64,000 bases of DNA from Leucobacter chinensis. Its GTDB lineage: Bacteria > Actinomycetota > Actinomycetes > Actinomycetales > Microbacteriaceae. The stretch is taken from NCBI RefSeq assembly GCF_019049105.1, contig NZ_JAHQZR010000006.1:1-64000 (forward strand). Direction: 5' to 3'. Shown here piece by piece: positions 1-9,021 of this stretch (positions are counted from its first letter, which is position 1; each line of letters starts with the position of its first letter). Below the pieces are notes generated by a model, which worked only from the letters and a program-made list of their open reading frames with translations, made no database searches and had not been told where the DNA came from. The position numbers and the translations under genes are program-made.

Positions 1-136
1 TCCGGGCACGATAGACAAACCAGGGGCTCCTCTTCAATAGATGGGTGAGTGACTCACAACCAGCCTGGCAAAGAGGGGGGGCGACACTATTTCTGCGTGT
101 TGTGGCACTTTTCGGAGGTTGCTGAGATCTTTTTGC

Positions 137-196
137 GTTTACTTGACGAAAAGCAGGGTGTTGAAGCGAAAACACCCTGCTTTTCGTCAAGTAGAC
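137..196. repeat. Long palindrome, copy 1 of 2
   Basis: Two perfect 22-base arms (141-162 and 171-192) are separated by an 8-base loop, and pairing continues a few bases further out. The core arm contains TTGACGAAAAGCAGGGTGT. The same arm pair, with a different loop but the same right-hand flank (GTAGAC then GGTG), occurs again at 20877-20928. It lies beyond the probable purL terminator. It could be a bidirectional terminator, but the conserved flank and the long arms look more like a dispersed palindromic repeat. Function unknown. Confidence 0.85.
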
Positions 197-351
197 CGGT
201 GTAGGGGTGGGGAGAGCGACCGAGTCCCTGAGCGGTGGAGGAGGCCAGACCGCGCAGCATGCCGACGGGCGAAGACGCCGAGGGGCAAAAGACACGGATG
301 CCAAGCGGTCGAAAACGGGAGCGATGCACGAGAGCGGCCGCGCAACGCAAA

Positions 352-385
352 GGGGGCTCCCACCGAACAGACGGTGGGAGCCCCC
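352..385 (-). terminator. Probable purL terminator
   Basis: A 14-bp GC-rich perfect stem (352-365 with 372-385) with a 6-base loop starts about 60 bases past the purL stop on the minus strand and is followed by a short T run when read in that direction. The rest of 1-447 shows no credible gene. Confidence 0.6.
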
Positions 386-447
386 CTTGAGACGCGGCGG
401 GACGCAGCAGACGCGGCGGAACGCAGCAGGCGCAGCGCCGGCGGCGG

Positions 448-2763
448 TTACTCTGCCGGGGTGACCGCGAAGCGGCTCGGCAGGGTTTCGCGCCATGCGG
501 CGCCGAGCTCAGCGACCGAGATGGTGAACTGGTCCTGAATCTCGATTTGAGCTGCATCGCCGGTGCCGTCGGTCACGCCGACGCGCAGTACGGGAACGCC
601 ACGGCCCTCGCAGAGGCCACGGAACTTCACGTCTTCTTCGCGGGGTACCGAGACGAGGGCCCGTGCCTGCGACTCTGAGAAAAGCGCGGTCGCGGCGTCA
701 ACACCGTCGCGTGAGATGATCTCGTCGAGCCAGACGCGGGCGCCAACGCCGAAGCGCAGCGATGCCTCGGCAACGGCCTGACCGAGGCCACCGTCTGAGA
801 GGTCGGTTGCGCCCGAGATGATGCCACCCATGGTCGCGGCCTGGAGAAGGCCTGCGAGATTCTGCTCTGCCTTGAGGTCGAGCAGGGGAGGCACGCCACC
901 GAGGTGGTCGTGCAGCGTCTCAGCCCATGCCGAGCCGTCGAGCTCTTCGCGCGTCACGCCGAGCAGGTAGAGGTTCTCGCCCTCGTCCTGCCAGCCGCTC
1001 GGGATGCGGCGTGCGACGTTGTCGATGACGCCCACGACGCCCACGACGGGGGTCGGGTAAATTGGGGTCTGGCCTGTCGAGTTGTACATCGAGACGTTGC
1101 CGCCGGTGACGGGAATCTCGAGCTCGAGGCAGCCGTCGGCGAGACCCTCAACGGCCTTCGCGAACTGCCACATGACCTCAGGGTTCTCGGGGCTGCCGAA
1201 GTTGAGGCAGTTGGTGACCGCCATCGGCACGGCGCCGGTGACGGCGACGTTGCGGAAAGCCTCTGCGAGAGCAAGCTGCGTGCCACGGTAAGCATCGAGC
1301 TGGCAGTAACGGCTGTTGGCATCGGCAGAAACCGCGATGCCAAGACCGCTCTCTTCGTCGACGCGAATCATGCCTGCCGAGTCAGGGAAGGTGAGGGCGG
1401 TGTTGCCCTGCGCGTAGCTGTCGAGCTGGTTCGTGAGCCATTCTTTCGAGGCCTGGTTCGGGCTCGTGACGACGCTGACGAACTGGTCGCGCAGCTCGGC
1501 GCCGGTGGTGGGGCGAGCGAGCTTCGAGGCGCTGTCGGCCTGCAACTCAGCGAGCCATGAGGGCTCCTGCATGGGGCGCTCGTAAACGGGGCCGTCGTTG
1601 GCGACGGTTGAAGGGTCGACGTTGACGATCTCTTCGCCACGCCAGTTGATGATGAGGCGGCCGTTGTCGGTGACCTCACCGATCACGGCTGCTTCGACCT
1701 TCCACTTGTCGGCGATTTCGAGGAAGCGCTCGAGGTTGGCGGGGGTAACGACCGCCATCATGCGTTCCTGGCTCTCAGACATGAGGATCTCTTCGGCGGT
1801 CATCGCCTCGTCACGCACGGGGACGCTGTCGAGCTCGATGTACATGCCACCGTCACCGTTTGCTGCGAGCTCGCTCGTCGCACACGAGATGCCAGCGGCA
1901 CCGAGATCCTGAATACCCTCAACGAGGCCCTCGGCGAAGAGCTCGAGGCAGCAGTCGATGATGAGGTTCTCGAGGAAGGGGTCGCCGAGCTGAACCGCTG
2001 GGCGGTCGGTCGGGCCGTCTTCTGAGAAGTCAGCTGAGGCGAGGACTGAGGCGCCGCCGATGCCATCGGCACCGGTGCGAGCGCCGAAAATAACAACCTT
2101 GGTGCCCTTACCCGAGGCCTTCGCGAGGTGCAGATCTTCGTGACGCAGCGCGCCAACGCCCAGCACGTTCACGAGGGGGTTGCCCTGGTAAACCTTGTTG
2201 AAGACGGTCTCGCCGCCGATGTTCGGCAGGCCGAGTGCACCGGCGTAGAAGCTTGCGCCCTCAACGGCGCCGCGCAGTACGCGAGCGGTGTCGGGGTGGT
2301 CGATGTCGCCTACGCGCAGCTGGTCCATGATCGCGACAGGCCGAGCGCCCATTGAGATGATGTCGCGAATGATGCCGCCAACGCCGGTTGCGGCGCCCTG
2401 GAACGGCTCGATGAACGAGGGGCTATTGTGGCTCTCACCCTTGAACGTGATGGCCCAGCCTTCACCGATATCTACAACGCCGGCGTTCTCGCCGATGCCG
2501 ACGATGAGGTTTTCTTGCATCTTTTCGTTGGTCTTCTGGCCGAACTGGCGCAGGTGAACCTTCGACGATTTGTATGAGCAGTGCTCAGACCACATGACGG
2601 AGTACATCGAAAGCTCGCCCGAGGTTGGGCGGCGGCCGAGAATGTCACGAATCTGCTGGTACTCGTCGTCTGCGAGACCGAGCGCCGCATAGGGCTGTTC
2701 GAGTTCGGGCGTTGCCTGTGCGTTGGCAACGGTGTCGGGCTGCTGTGAGGGTGAAATGTTCAC
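448..2763 (-). CDS. purL: Phosphoribosylformylglycinamidine synthase subunit PurL
   Basis: PurL makes FGAM from FGAR, ATP and ammonia in de novo purine synthesis, working in a cytoplasmic complex with PurS and PurQ. The product is 771 residues, the length of the small three-subunit type of PurL. The N-terminal [10 protein letters not shown] motif holds the active-site histidine near residue 61, and glycine-rich blocks typical of the AIRS/PurM fold follow (around the [17 protein letters not shown] segment and the GGNVSMYN segment). The start is a GTG with GGAG eight bases upstream. It is transcribed alone, away from the divergent membrane gene at 2899, while its partners PurS and PurQ lie in a separate run at 3940-4886. 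Ammonia would normally be supplied by PurQ, which is unusual here. Confidence 0.97.
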   Translation of the reverse strand: MNISPSQQPDTVANAQATPELEQPYAALGLADDEYQQIRDILGRRPTSGELSMYSVMWSEHCSYKSSKVHLRQFGQKTNEKMQENLIVGIGENAGVVDIGEGWAITFKGESHNSPSFIEPFQGAATGVGGIIRDIISMGARPVAIMDQLRVGDIDHPDTARVLRGAVEGASFYAGALGLPNIGGETVFNKVYQGNPLVNVLGVGALRHEDLHLAKASGKGTKVVIFGARTGADGIGGASVLASADFSEDGPTDRPAVQLGDPFLENLIIDCCLELFAEGLVEGIQDLGAAGISCATSELAANGDGGMYIELDSVPVRDEAMTAEEILMSESQERMMAVVTPANLERFLEIADKWKVEAAVIGEVTDNGRLIINWRGEEIVNVDPSTVANDGPVYERPMQEPSWLAELQADSASKLARPTTGAELRDQFVSVVTSPNQASKEWLTNQLDSYAQGNTALTFPDSAGMIRVDEESGLGIAVSADANSRYCQLDAYRGTQLALAEAFRNVAVTGAVPMAVTNCLNFGSPENPEVMWQFAKAVEGLADGCLELEIPVTGGNVSMYNSTGQTPIYPTPVVGVVGVIDNVARRIPSGWQDEGENLYLLGVTREELDGSAWAETLHDHLGGVPPLLDLKAEQNLAGLLQAATMGGIISGATDLSDGGLGQAVAEASLRFGVGARVWLDEIISRDGVDAATALFSESQARALVSVPREEDVKFRGLCEGRGVPVLRVGVTDGTGDAAQIEIQDQFTISVAELGAAWRETLPSRFAVTPAE

Positions 2764-2898
2764 GCGTAATACTCCATGGGTGGAAGGGAAGCTGGAACAA
2801 GATCATTCTATCGGTCTGCAAGATATACATTCGCCGTGGGAGGTTCGAGAAAACTGTGTATTCAGCACGAAAACGCCCCTATGCGACATACTGGTGCC

Positions 2899-3852
2899 AT
2901 GACTGAAAACGAAGAAACGGTTGGTGCGCCGAACCGTCCGCACTCGAAACTGTCTGCCTTTATGAAGATGAGCATTGCGGTGCTCTCGCTCGTGACCGTG
3001 CTCGCGATCGCGCTGCTGTTCATTGGCGACTTCCAAGGCCGTTCAGAGCGCGTGTTTTCAACGCTCACCCTGTTTGCGGTGTTCGTGGTGCTCACCATGA
3101 TTGATACGAAGCGTGAGAGAGGCAACGACTGGTACGCTCCGTTTGCCATCATGGCAAACACGTACCTGTTGGGCTTGCTCCTCATTGTGATCTGGGTCAC
3201 GCCGTACTCGAGCTTCTCGCTCAGCTTCACGATCTTCTGGCAGTCGGTCTACGTGATCGTTCTCACGCGGCTGCTCGTGCTGTGCGCCGAGTTCTTGTTC
3301 AAACGTGCACGGCACGCTGAGCCAGCGCTTGCGCAAACCGCGCAAATTACCGCGGTCCTTTCATCGCTCGCCCTGGTGCTCTTCACTGCTCCTCTGGCGT
3401 TCGACGCGTTCCGCGTTTGGGTTCCTGAGCTTTACTGGAAGTTCTCGGTCGCAACGCTCATTCTCGCTGGCCTCGGTATCGCGGTGACGCTCTTGCTCAC
3501 CTGGTACTTCAAGTCGCAGGAGCGCGCAGCAGCCGCAGAGCAGACGCTCCAGCAGGCGCCGCACTACCCGATGAGCCAGCCGCCGTATGCATCGTCGCAG
3601 CACCTCCAGGTTCCCGCTGCCTACCAGGGCCAGCCTGCCGCACAGCAGCTCCCGCCGGCCCCGCAGCAGCAGCCTCAGCCTCAGCAGCAGCCCCAACCTC
3701 AGCAGCCGCAGCAGCCTCAGCCGCAGCAGCTCGCCCCCGGCACCAATGCCGCAGGCCAGCCGCTGCTCCCGTGGCCGACCTTTGCCGACGGAACCCCGTT
3801 CCCGATGAAGGCCGATGGGCAGCCAGATTTCTCGGTGCTGAACCGCGACTAG
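2899..3852 (+). CDS. Multi-pass membrane protein with Gln/Pro-rich tail
   Basis: I do not recognise a family. The protein of 317 residues begins with a hydrophilic stretch of about 20 residues and then has six hydrophobic segments spread over roughly the first 210 residues, ending in FSVATLILAGLGIAVTLLL. After the last membrane segment comes a low-complexity tail of Pro, Gln and Ala (PQQQPQPQQQPQPQQPQQ type) of about 75 residues, then a short acidic end. The ATG at 2899 is chosen because the longer in-frame reading from 2776 adds an Arg-rich stretch overlapping the promoter region shared with purL. The gene is single, divergent from purL and convergent with purQ. A membrane scaffold role is only a guess. 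Confidence 0.75.
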   Translation: MTENEETVGAPNRPHSKLSAFMKMSIAVLSLVTVLAIALLFIGDFQGRSERVFSTLTLFAVFVVLTMIDTKRERGNDWYAPFAIMANTYLLGLLLIVIWVTPYSSFSLSFTIFWQSVYVIVLTRLLVLCAEFLFKRARHAEPALAQTAQITAVLSSLALVLFTAPLAFDAFRVWVPELYWKFSVATLILAGLGIAVTLLLTWYFKSQERAAAAEQTLQQAPHYPMSQPPYASSQHLQVPAAYQGQPAAQQLPPAPQQQPQPQQQPQPQQPQQPQPQQLAPGTNAAGQPLLPWPTFADGTPFPMKADGQPDFSVLNRD

Positions 3853-3891
3853 CGTGAGGAGCGCGCGAGCGGTCGATCTCGTGAGATGAAA

Positions 3892-3924
3892 AAAGCGGCG
3901 GATCCCGAGTGGATCCGCCGCTTT
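3892..3924. terminator. Bidirectional intrinsic terminator
   Basis: A perfect 14-bp stem (3892-3905 with 3911-3924) with a 5-base loop lies between the convergent ends of the membrane-protein gene and purQ. Short A and T runs flank it, so it can serve both strands. Confidence 0.85.
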
Positions 3925-3939
3925 CGTTATTCTAAGCGG

Positions 3940-4632
3940 TTACGCGTTCACGGTCGCGAGCAGGCTGTCGAAGAAGCGTGCGCCGTCGATGCCCGAGCGC
4001 ATTGCGCCAGGGGTATCGGGGCCGAAGCCAGCCTCAACGGCGAACTCGGGGTGGGGCATGATGCCAACGACGTTGCCGCGCTCGTTCGAGACAGCAGCGA
4101 CGGCTCCGACTGAGCCGTTCGGGTTCTCGCCGACGTAGCGGGCAACAACGCGTCCCTGATCTTCGAGTGACGCGAGCGTATCGGCGTCGAGCACGTAGCG
4201 GCCGCTCTTGGCGCGAAGCGGGAGAATGATCTCTTCGCCCTTTTCAAATGCGCTGGTGAACGGCGTTGAGACCGACTCGATGCTGACCTTCTGATCGGCG
4301 CGCAGAAACTCCTGGCCATCGTTGAAGGTGAAGGTGCCGGGCAGAATCTCGGCCGCGGCAAGAATCTGGAAGCCGTTGCCAAGACCGATAATGGGCATGC
4401 CAGCCTCGGCTGCGGCAGCGACGGCACGCATAGGCTGATCCATTGCAGCGAGGGCACCGGCGCGCATGTAGTCGCCGTATGACCAGCCGCCGGGAATGAC
4501 GAGGGCGTCTACCGAGTCGAGATCGGCGTCGGCGTGCCACAGGGCGACGGATTCGCCGCCCGAGAGCGAGATAGCCCGCTCAGCATCACGGCCATCGAGT
4601 GAGCCGGGAAAAGAGAGAACGCCAACTCGCAT
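3940..4632 (-). CDS. purQ: FGAM synthase subunit PurQ lacking the catalytic cysteine
   Basis: PurQ is the class I glutamine amidotransferase subunit that hydrolyses glutamine and feeds ammonia to PurL. The 230-residue protein is full length and has the family landmarks: VIPGGWSYGDYMRAGA near residues 45-60, the nucleophile-elbow segment IIGLGNGFQ near 81-89, and the C-terminal MPHPE that carries the His and Glu of the triad. In the family the elbow reads G-[VI]-C-N-G; here residue 85 is glycine (codon GGC) and the whole protein contains no cysteine. Glutaminase activity is therefore doubtful. It is the last gene of the run and its ATG overlaps the purS stop by one base (TAATG). The loss may be real or a single-base sequencing error (TGC to GGC). 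Confidence 0.93.
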   Translation of the reverse strand: MRVGVLSFPGSLDGRDAERAISLSGGESVALWHADADLDSVDALVIPGGWSYGDYMRAGALAAMDQPMRAVAAAAEAGMPIIGLGNGFQILAAAEILPGTFTFNDGQEFLRADQKVSIESVSTPFTSAFEKGEEIILPLRAKSGRYVLDADTLASLEDQGRVVARYVGENPNGSVGAVAAVSNERGNVVGIMPHPEFAVEAGFGPDTPGAMRSGIDGARFFDSLLATVNA

Positions 4633-4886
4633 TACTCGGCCTCTTCAAACGTGATCGAGACGACGTCTTCAATTGCCGAGTTAGCGAATACGACAGAGGC
4701 GACCTGCGCGGCCTCTGACTTCACTTCTTCGGTGATGGGGCCGTCGACGACCATTTCAAAGCGCTTGCCTACGCGCACGCTGTGAAACTTTCCCTTGCCG
4801 AGGCGTTCGAGGGCGCCTGACACTGCTTTTCCTTGCGGATCAAGCAGTACCGGTTTCGGCATGACTTCGACAACAATTTTGGGCAC
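4632..4886 (-). CDS. purS: FGAM synthase subunit PurS
   Basis: PurS is the small dimeric bridge between PurL and PurQ in FGAM synthase. The predicted protein has 84 residues starting PKIVVEVMPKPVLLDPQGKA after the initiator, which is the classic PurS beginning, and the rest fits the usual fold and length. The start is a GTG at 4886 with a GGAG about seven bases upstream; the reading frame continues upstream but that part overlaps purC in another frame and is not PurS-like. The stop overlaps the purQ start by one base, so the two are probably coupled. A 76-base gap separates it from purC. Confidence 0.95.
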   Translation of the reverse strand: MPKIVVEVMPKPVLLDPQGKAVSGALERLGKGKFHSVRVGKRFEMVVDGPITEEVKSEAAQVASVVFANSAIEDVVSITFEEAE

Positions 4887-4962
4887 GGGTGGCTCCGTTT
4901 CTGCGTTGTATTGATGGGGTATTGGTAGTTTAACGGTCGATAGCTGAAGAGCGGCCAGCAGT

Positions 4963-5853
4963 TTAGGCGAGATGTTCGTTGCCGGTGAGGCGGGTGAACA
5001 GTTCGAGGTAGCGGGCGCGCGTGCGCTCAACAATTTCTTCGGGCAGCACGGGCGGCTCACCTTGCTTGTCCCAGTTGGCGCTGAGCCAATCTCGCACGAT
5101 CTGCTTGTCGAAGCTCTGCATGCGCTGGGCCCCGGTTCCGGCGTCGTAGGCGTCGGCATCCCAGAAGCGGCTTGAATCGCTCGTGAGTACCTCGTCGGCG
5201 AGAATGAGCTCGCCCGTTTCTGGGTGCCTGCCAAACTCAAACTTGGTGTCGGCGAGAATAAGGCCGCGGGCGGCCGCGAGGTCGCGAGCACGGGTGAAGA
5301 TTGTGAGCGAGAGCTCGCGCAACTCGGCCGCGGTTTCAGGCCCTACAATTTCGCAAGCGCGCTCGAACGTGATGTTCTCGTCGTGATCGCCGAGCTCTGC
5401 CTTGAACGCGGGCGTGAAGATCGGGGTCTCGAGCAGATCGCCGTCTGAGAGGCCCTGTGGCAATTCGATGCCGCACACGGCACCGGTCTCACGGTATTCG
5501 GCGTAGCCCGATCCGGTGATCGCGCCGCGCACGACGCACTCGATGGGCAGCATATCGAGGCGCATGGTGACCATCGACCGGTCGGCGACCTCGGCGGGCG
5601 CTTCTGGCCCTTCGGTCGCGAGGTGGTGGGGCACCCCGAGTTCGGCAAACCACCAGCGAGACAGCGCCGTGAGCACGGCACCCTTCTCGGGAATCGGGGG
5701 CTCAAGCATGAAGTCGAATGCGCTCACCCGGTTACTCGTGACGACGAGTAGATGCTCGCGTGAACCGTCGGCTGGTTCGTAGAGATCTCGAACCTTGCCC
5801 GAGTACAGGTGGCTCCAGTCGGCGTATTGCGCGGGGGTTTGCGTATTCGTCAC
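4963..5853 (-). CDS. purC: SAICAR synthase (PurC)
   Basis: PurC joins CAIR and aspartate with ATP to give SAICAR in purine synthesis. The 296-residue protein carries the N-terminal YSGKVRDLYE signature, a central SVECVVRGAITGSGYAEYRETG-like region, with the conserved RG-x-GSG block, and the ILADTKFEFG segment. A GTG at 5853 gives the typical actinobacterial length and start; the upstream extension overlaps sufU. Only four bases separate it from the sufU stop, so purine genes and the Fe-S assembly genes appear to share one transcript in the order sufS-sufU-purC-purS-purQ. Confidence 0.95.
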   Translation of the reverse strand: MTNTQTPAQYADWSHLYSGKVRDLYEPADGSREHLLVVTSNRVSAFDFMLEPPIPEKGAVLTALSRWWFAELGVPHHLATEGPEAPAEVADRSMVTMRLDMLPIECVVRGAITGSGYAEYRETGAVCGIELPQGLSDGDLLETPIFTPAFKAELGDHDENITFERACEIVGPETAAELRELSLTIFTRARDLAAARGLILADTKFEFGRHPETGELILADEVLTSDSSRFWDADAYDAGTGAQRMQSFDKQIVRDWLSANWDKQGEPPVLPEEIVERTRARYLELFTRLTGNEHLA

Positions 5854-5857
5854 TGCT

Positions 5858-6340
5858 CTATTCTCGCACGAGTGCGGCGCGCACGTGACGCAGATCGGCT
5901 TCAAGGGCGACCCAGCCCAGCATGGCGCATTTGACGCGCATGACAAACTGCGAAACCCCGCGCAAGGCAACCGCGTCACCGAGCAGGTCTTCGTCTGGTT
6001 CAATCGTGCCGCGTGACTGAATCATCTCGCGGAACGCTGCGATGCGGGTTTCAGCCTCTTCGAGGGTGAAACCGCCCTCTTCTTTGAAAAGCTGGGAGAG
6101 GATCGACGCCGAGGCCATCGAGATGGAGCAACCCTGGCCCTCCCATTTGAGGTCGGTGAGCTCGCCTGTCTCGGGGTTGGCAGCAATCGAGAGGGTGAGC
6201 TCGTCACCGCAGCTCGGGTTGTATTCGTGGTGCGACGCGGTTATCGACCCCTCAGGAGCATCGAGCTCGCCCTTGCCCATGGGGCGACGCGAGTGTTCGA
6301 GAATGAGCTGCTGGTAGAGGTCGTCAAGTTCGTGTGACAA
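5858..6340 (-). CDS. sufU: Fe-S cluster assembly protein SufU
   Basis: SufU is the zinc-binding sulfurtransferase partner that accepts sulfur from SufS during Fe-S cluster assembly in Gram-positive bacteria. The 160-residue protein shows the three conserved cysteines, in NPSCGD, GQGCSIS and RVKCAMLGW contexts, and the 18-20 residue insertion that separates SufU from IscU is consistent with the spacing. It lies six bases after sufS and four before purC. No sufBCD genes are in the window. Confidence 0.94.
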   Translation of the reverse strand: MSHELDDLYQQLILEHSRRPMGKGELDAPEGSITASHHEYNPSCGDELTLSIAANPETGELTDLKWEGQGCSISMASASILSQLFKEEGGFTLEEAETRIAAFREMIQSRGTIEPDEDLLGDAVALRGVSQFVMRVKCAMLGWVALEADLRHVRAALVRE

Positions 6341-6346
6341 AGGGGT

Positions 6347-7669
6347 TTACTCCACTCCGAAGTAGCGCTGCGCCTCGCGCAGGCCTTCAAGAAAACGGTC
6401 AATTTCATCGGGGGTTGTTGTGAGGTGCACACTTGCGCGAACACTCGCGGTCATGCCGACCGCGCGGTGTAGAGGCTGGGCGCAGTGGTGGCCGACCCGA
6501 ACCTGTACGCCGAGCCCGTCGAGCACCTGGCCCACGTCGTGCGCGTGAATACCGAGCACCTCGACCGCAGCCAGTGCCACTCGGTCTTGAGCGCTTGGCA
6601 TACCGAGTAAACGAAGGCCTTTATTGGCTTGCACCCCGTCGACGAGCTGCTCAACGAGCGCCGCTTCGCTTGCCTCAATGCGGTGCATACCGACCTCTGC
6701 GAGGTAGCGAGCCGCCTCGCCAAGGCCGATGACCTGTGACACGGGCTGCGTGCCTGCCTCAAATTTGAGGGGTGCTGGCAGGAACGTGGTTTCTTCCATT
6801 GTGACGCGCATGATCGAGCTTCCGCCGGTGCGTGCTGGGGGCAGCTCGGCGAGATGCTCTGCCTTGCCGTAGAGCACTCCGATGCCGTTCGGCCCGAGCA
6901 TCTTGTGGCCAGAGAACACGGCGAAATCAACGCCTAGTTCGGCGAGGTTCACAGAAATGTGAGGGACCGACTGGCATGCGTCGAGCACGGTGAACGCGCC
7001 ACGCTCGCGGGCGATTTTGGCCACCTCAGCGACGGGGGCGACGAACCCGGTCACGTTCGAAACGTGGGCGAACGCCACGATCTTGGTTCGCTCGGTGATG
7101 GCCTCGCGTATATCGTCGAGTGACCACGTGCCGTGCTCGTTCACGGGGATCCACTTCAGTGTTGCTCCGGTGCGAAGCGCGAGGCGCTGCCACGGGATGA
7201 GGTTCGCGTGGTGCTCTGCCTCGGTGACGAGAATCTCGTCGCCCGTCGAAAGTGCAAAACGTTCGCTCGTTGCCCCGCCGAGCCCGACGCCCGCGAGGGG
7301 GCCGCTTGCCTCGGCAATGCCCTGGGCAAGTACGTTGAGCGCGTCAGTCGCGTTCATAGCCCACACGATCTCGTCGGTCTGCGCGCCCACGAGGCCAGCG
7401 ACGGCCTGACGGGCACCCTCAAACGCCTCGGTGGCAGAGCCGGTTGCGACGCTTGCGCCGCGGTGCACCGATGCGTTGGCCCGTTCAAGAAAGTCGCGCT
7501 CGGCGTCGAGCACGCGCGCCGGGCGTTGCGACGTAGCCCCCGAATCGAGATAGGCAAGTGGTTTGCCGTTCACCACCGGTGGATTGGCAAAGAAGGGAAA
7601 GCCTTGACGGTGGTGCTGAACTTCTTGTGGAGAGAGAACCGTAGCCATTCCTCCATTGTTCCACTTCAT
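6347..7669 (-). CDS. sufS: Cysteine desulfurase SufS
   Basis: SufS is a PLP-dependent cysteine desulfurase that supplies sulfur for Fe-S clusters. The protein has the PLP-lysine segment FSGHKMLGPNG, the YLDSGATSQRP N-terminal motif and the GHHCAQPLH loop with the catalytic cysteine of the SufS/CsdA group. The ATG at 7669 overlaps the stop of the upstream MFS gene as ATGA and gives 440 residues; an ATG seven codons later (7648) is equally family-like, but its GGAGG lies almost against the start codon. The gene heads the sufS-sufU-purCSQ run, coupled to the transporter gene before it. Confidence 0.94.
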   Translation of the reverse strand: MKWNNGGMATVLSPQEVQHHRQGFPFFANPPVVNGKPLAYLDSGATSQRPARVLDAERDFLERANASVHRGASVATGSATEAFEGARQAVAGLVGAQTDEIVWAMNATDALNVLAQGIAEASGPLAGVGLGGATSERFALSTGDEILVTEAEHHANLIPWQRLALRTGATLKWIPVNEHGTWSLDDIREAITERTKIVAFAHVSNVTGFVAPVAEVAKIARERGAFTVLDACQSVPHISVNLAELGVDFAVFSGHKMLGPNGIGVLYGKAEHLAELPPARTGGSSIMRVTMEETTFLPAPLKFEAGTQPVSQVIGLGEAARYLAEVGMHRIEASEAALVEQLVDGVQANKGLRLLGMPSAQDRVALAAVEVLGIHAHDVGQVLDGLGVQVRVGHHCAQPLHRAVGMTASVRASVHLTTTPDEIDRFLEGLREAQRYFGVE

Positions 7670-8919
7670 GCTGATGGTTGCACAGGGAGTTGGCCTGTGT
7701 GCGTTGACGGCGTAAAACCGCTGGGGGTCATGAAGAAGTTTGCGATGCCCGTGACGACAACCACGATCGTGGCACCAAGTGGCACCAGGAATGCGGCGTC
7801 TGGGCCGTGAGCCTCTGCGATCCACCCGGTAATTGCCGAGGTGGTCGACTGGCCGACGATGATCGCCGAGCCGAGCATCGTCATGACCGTTGCACTACGG
7901 CCCTCGGGGCTGCGGTCAGCGGCGAAGCTGTACTGCGTGACGAGCACGGGGCCGATGCCGCAACCGATGAACGCGAGAGCGACAATGATCATTGCCTGGC
8001 TTGTCGCAAACTGCAAGAAGATAGCGCCTATGAGCATCACGAGTGAGAACACGAGCCAGCGTGACCGCTTCGTGAAGCGTGGTGAGAAGAACGCGACCGA
8101 GAGGGCGAAGACGGCAGAACCGATGCCCATGATGCCGTAGAGAATGCCTGCGCGCTCTGAGGTTCCGAAGCTCTGCATGTATGCCGTGAGGGCCGTGAGC
8201 ATCGAACCGAAAAAGAGCCCGACGCCAAGAATGCCGGCAACGATGATGATGAGCCGCGGCGCGAATAGCTCTTTCGCAGGGGCAAGCGTTGCGGCTCGCT
8301 CTTCGGCCGACTGCGACGGGGCTGCCGTGTGATGCAGTGCAAAGGCACCCACGAAAAAGATGGTGAGAATCGCCGCGCCAATGATCGGTGCGCCTGCACC
8401 GAAAGCGACCGCGAGTACGCCCACGATGAAGGGGCCGAAGACGAAAACGAGTTCGTCGGCCGTTGACTCGTAGGCCATCGCTCCGCCGAGCACGCGGTCG
8501 CGGCCAGAGGCGGGCACCTTCGTCTTGACGATCGTGACCACGCGTGAACGGGACATGGGTGAGGTCTGCGGGGCAGAGGCTCCCACAACGAACGAGCCGA
8601 GCAGCATGACCCAGTTGGGTAGGGGGCTGTAGACGATCCACGCGAGGGCTCCGAGAGCAGCCGCGTTAATCGACGCGGTCACGAGCAGGGTTGCCCGCTG
8701 GCCGAAGCGGTCGGCTGCAGCACCGATGAGCGGCCCGAAGATCGCGGCGCCGAGCCCGACCGCGGCCGAGTTGAGGCCGCCGAGTTGCATCGAGCCACGC
8801 CCTGAAACGACGAGGGTGAGCACGCCCACGACCATCATCGCGTAGGGCAGGCGGGCTACGAACGCAATAGGAAAATAGCTTTTGCCGGTATGAGAGAGAA
8901 CCTGCTTGATGCCGTTCAT
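7666..8919 (-). CDS. MFS transporter
   Basis: A 417-residue major facilitator protein with about twelve hydrophobic segments. It opens with a short cytoplasmic part (NGIKQVLSHTGKSYFPIAF) and shows the FGPLIGAAADRFGQR loop between TM2 and TM3 that carries the MFS motif. The substrate cannot be read from sequence. The ATG at 8919 has a GAGAGGG six bases upstream. Its stop overlaps the sufS start, so it is probably the first gene of that transcript, which is divergent from rsmI with about 100 bases between. Confidence 0.85.
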   Translation of the reverse strand: MNGIKQVLSHTGKSYFPIAFVARLPYAMMVVGVLTLVVSGRGSMQLGGLNSAAVGLGAAIFGPLIGAAADRFGQRATLLVTASINAAALGALAWIVYSPLPNWVMLLGSFVVGASAPQTSPMSRSRVVTIVKTKVPASGRDRVLGGAMAYESTADELVFVFGPFIVGVLAVAFGAGAPIIGAAILTIFFVGAFALHHTAAPSQSAEERAATLAPAKELFAPRLIIIVAGILGVGLFFGSMLTALTAYMQSFGTSERAGILYGIMGIGSAVFALSVAFFSPRFTKRSRWLVFSLVMLIGAIFLQFATSQAMIIVALAFIGCGIGPVLVTQYSFAADRSPEGRSATVMTMLGSAIIVGQSTTSAITGWIAEAHGPDAAFLVPLGATIVVVVTGIANFFMTPSGFTPSTHTGQLPVQPSA

Positions 8920-9021
8920 GATTCGCCCTCTCTTCGTATACTTCACTCACTGCTGAACGTACGAAGTCTAGTGCCTGTGTATGAAAAAGCCCGACGCGCC
9001 CCTGAACGGTACGATGGCACC

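Noticed and set aside
904-1560. Open frame antisense to purL
   Set aside because: Lies wholly inside purL in the opposite direction and has no family resemblance; typical shadow frame of high-GC DNA.
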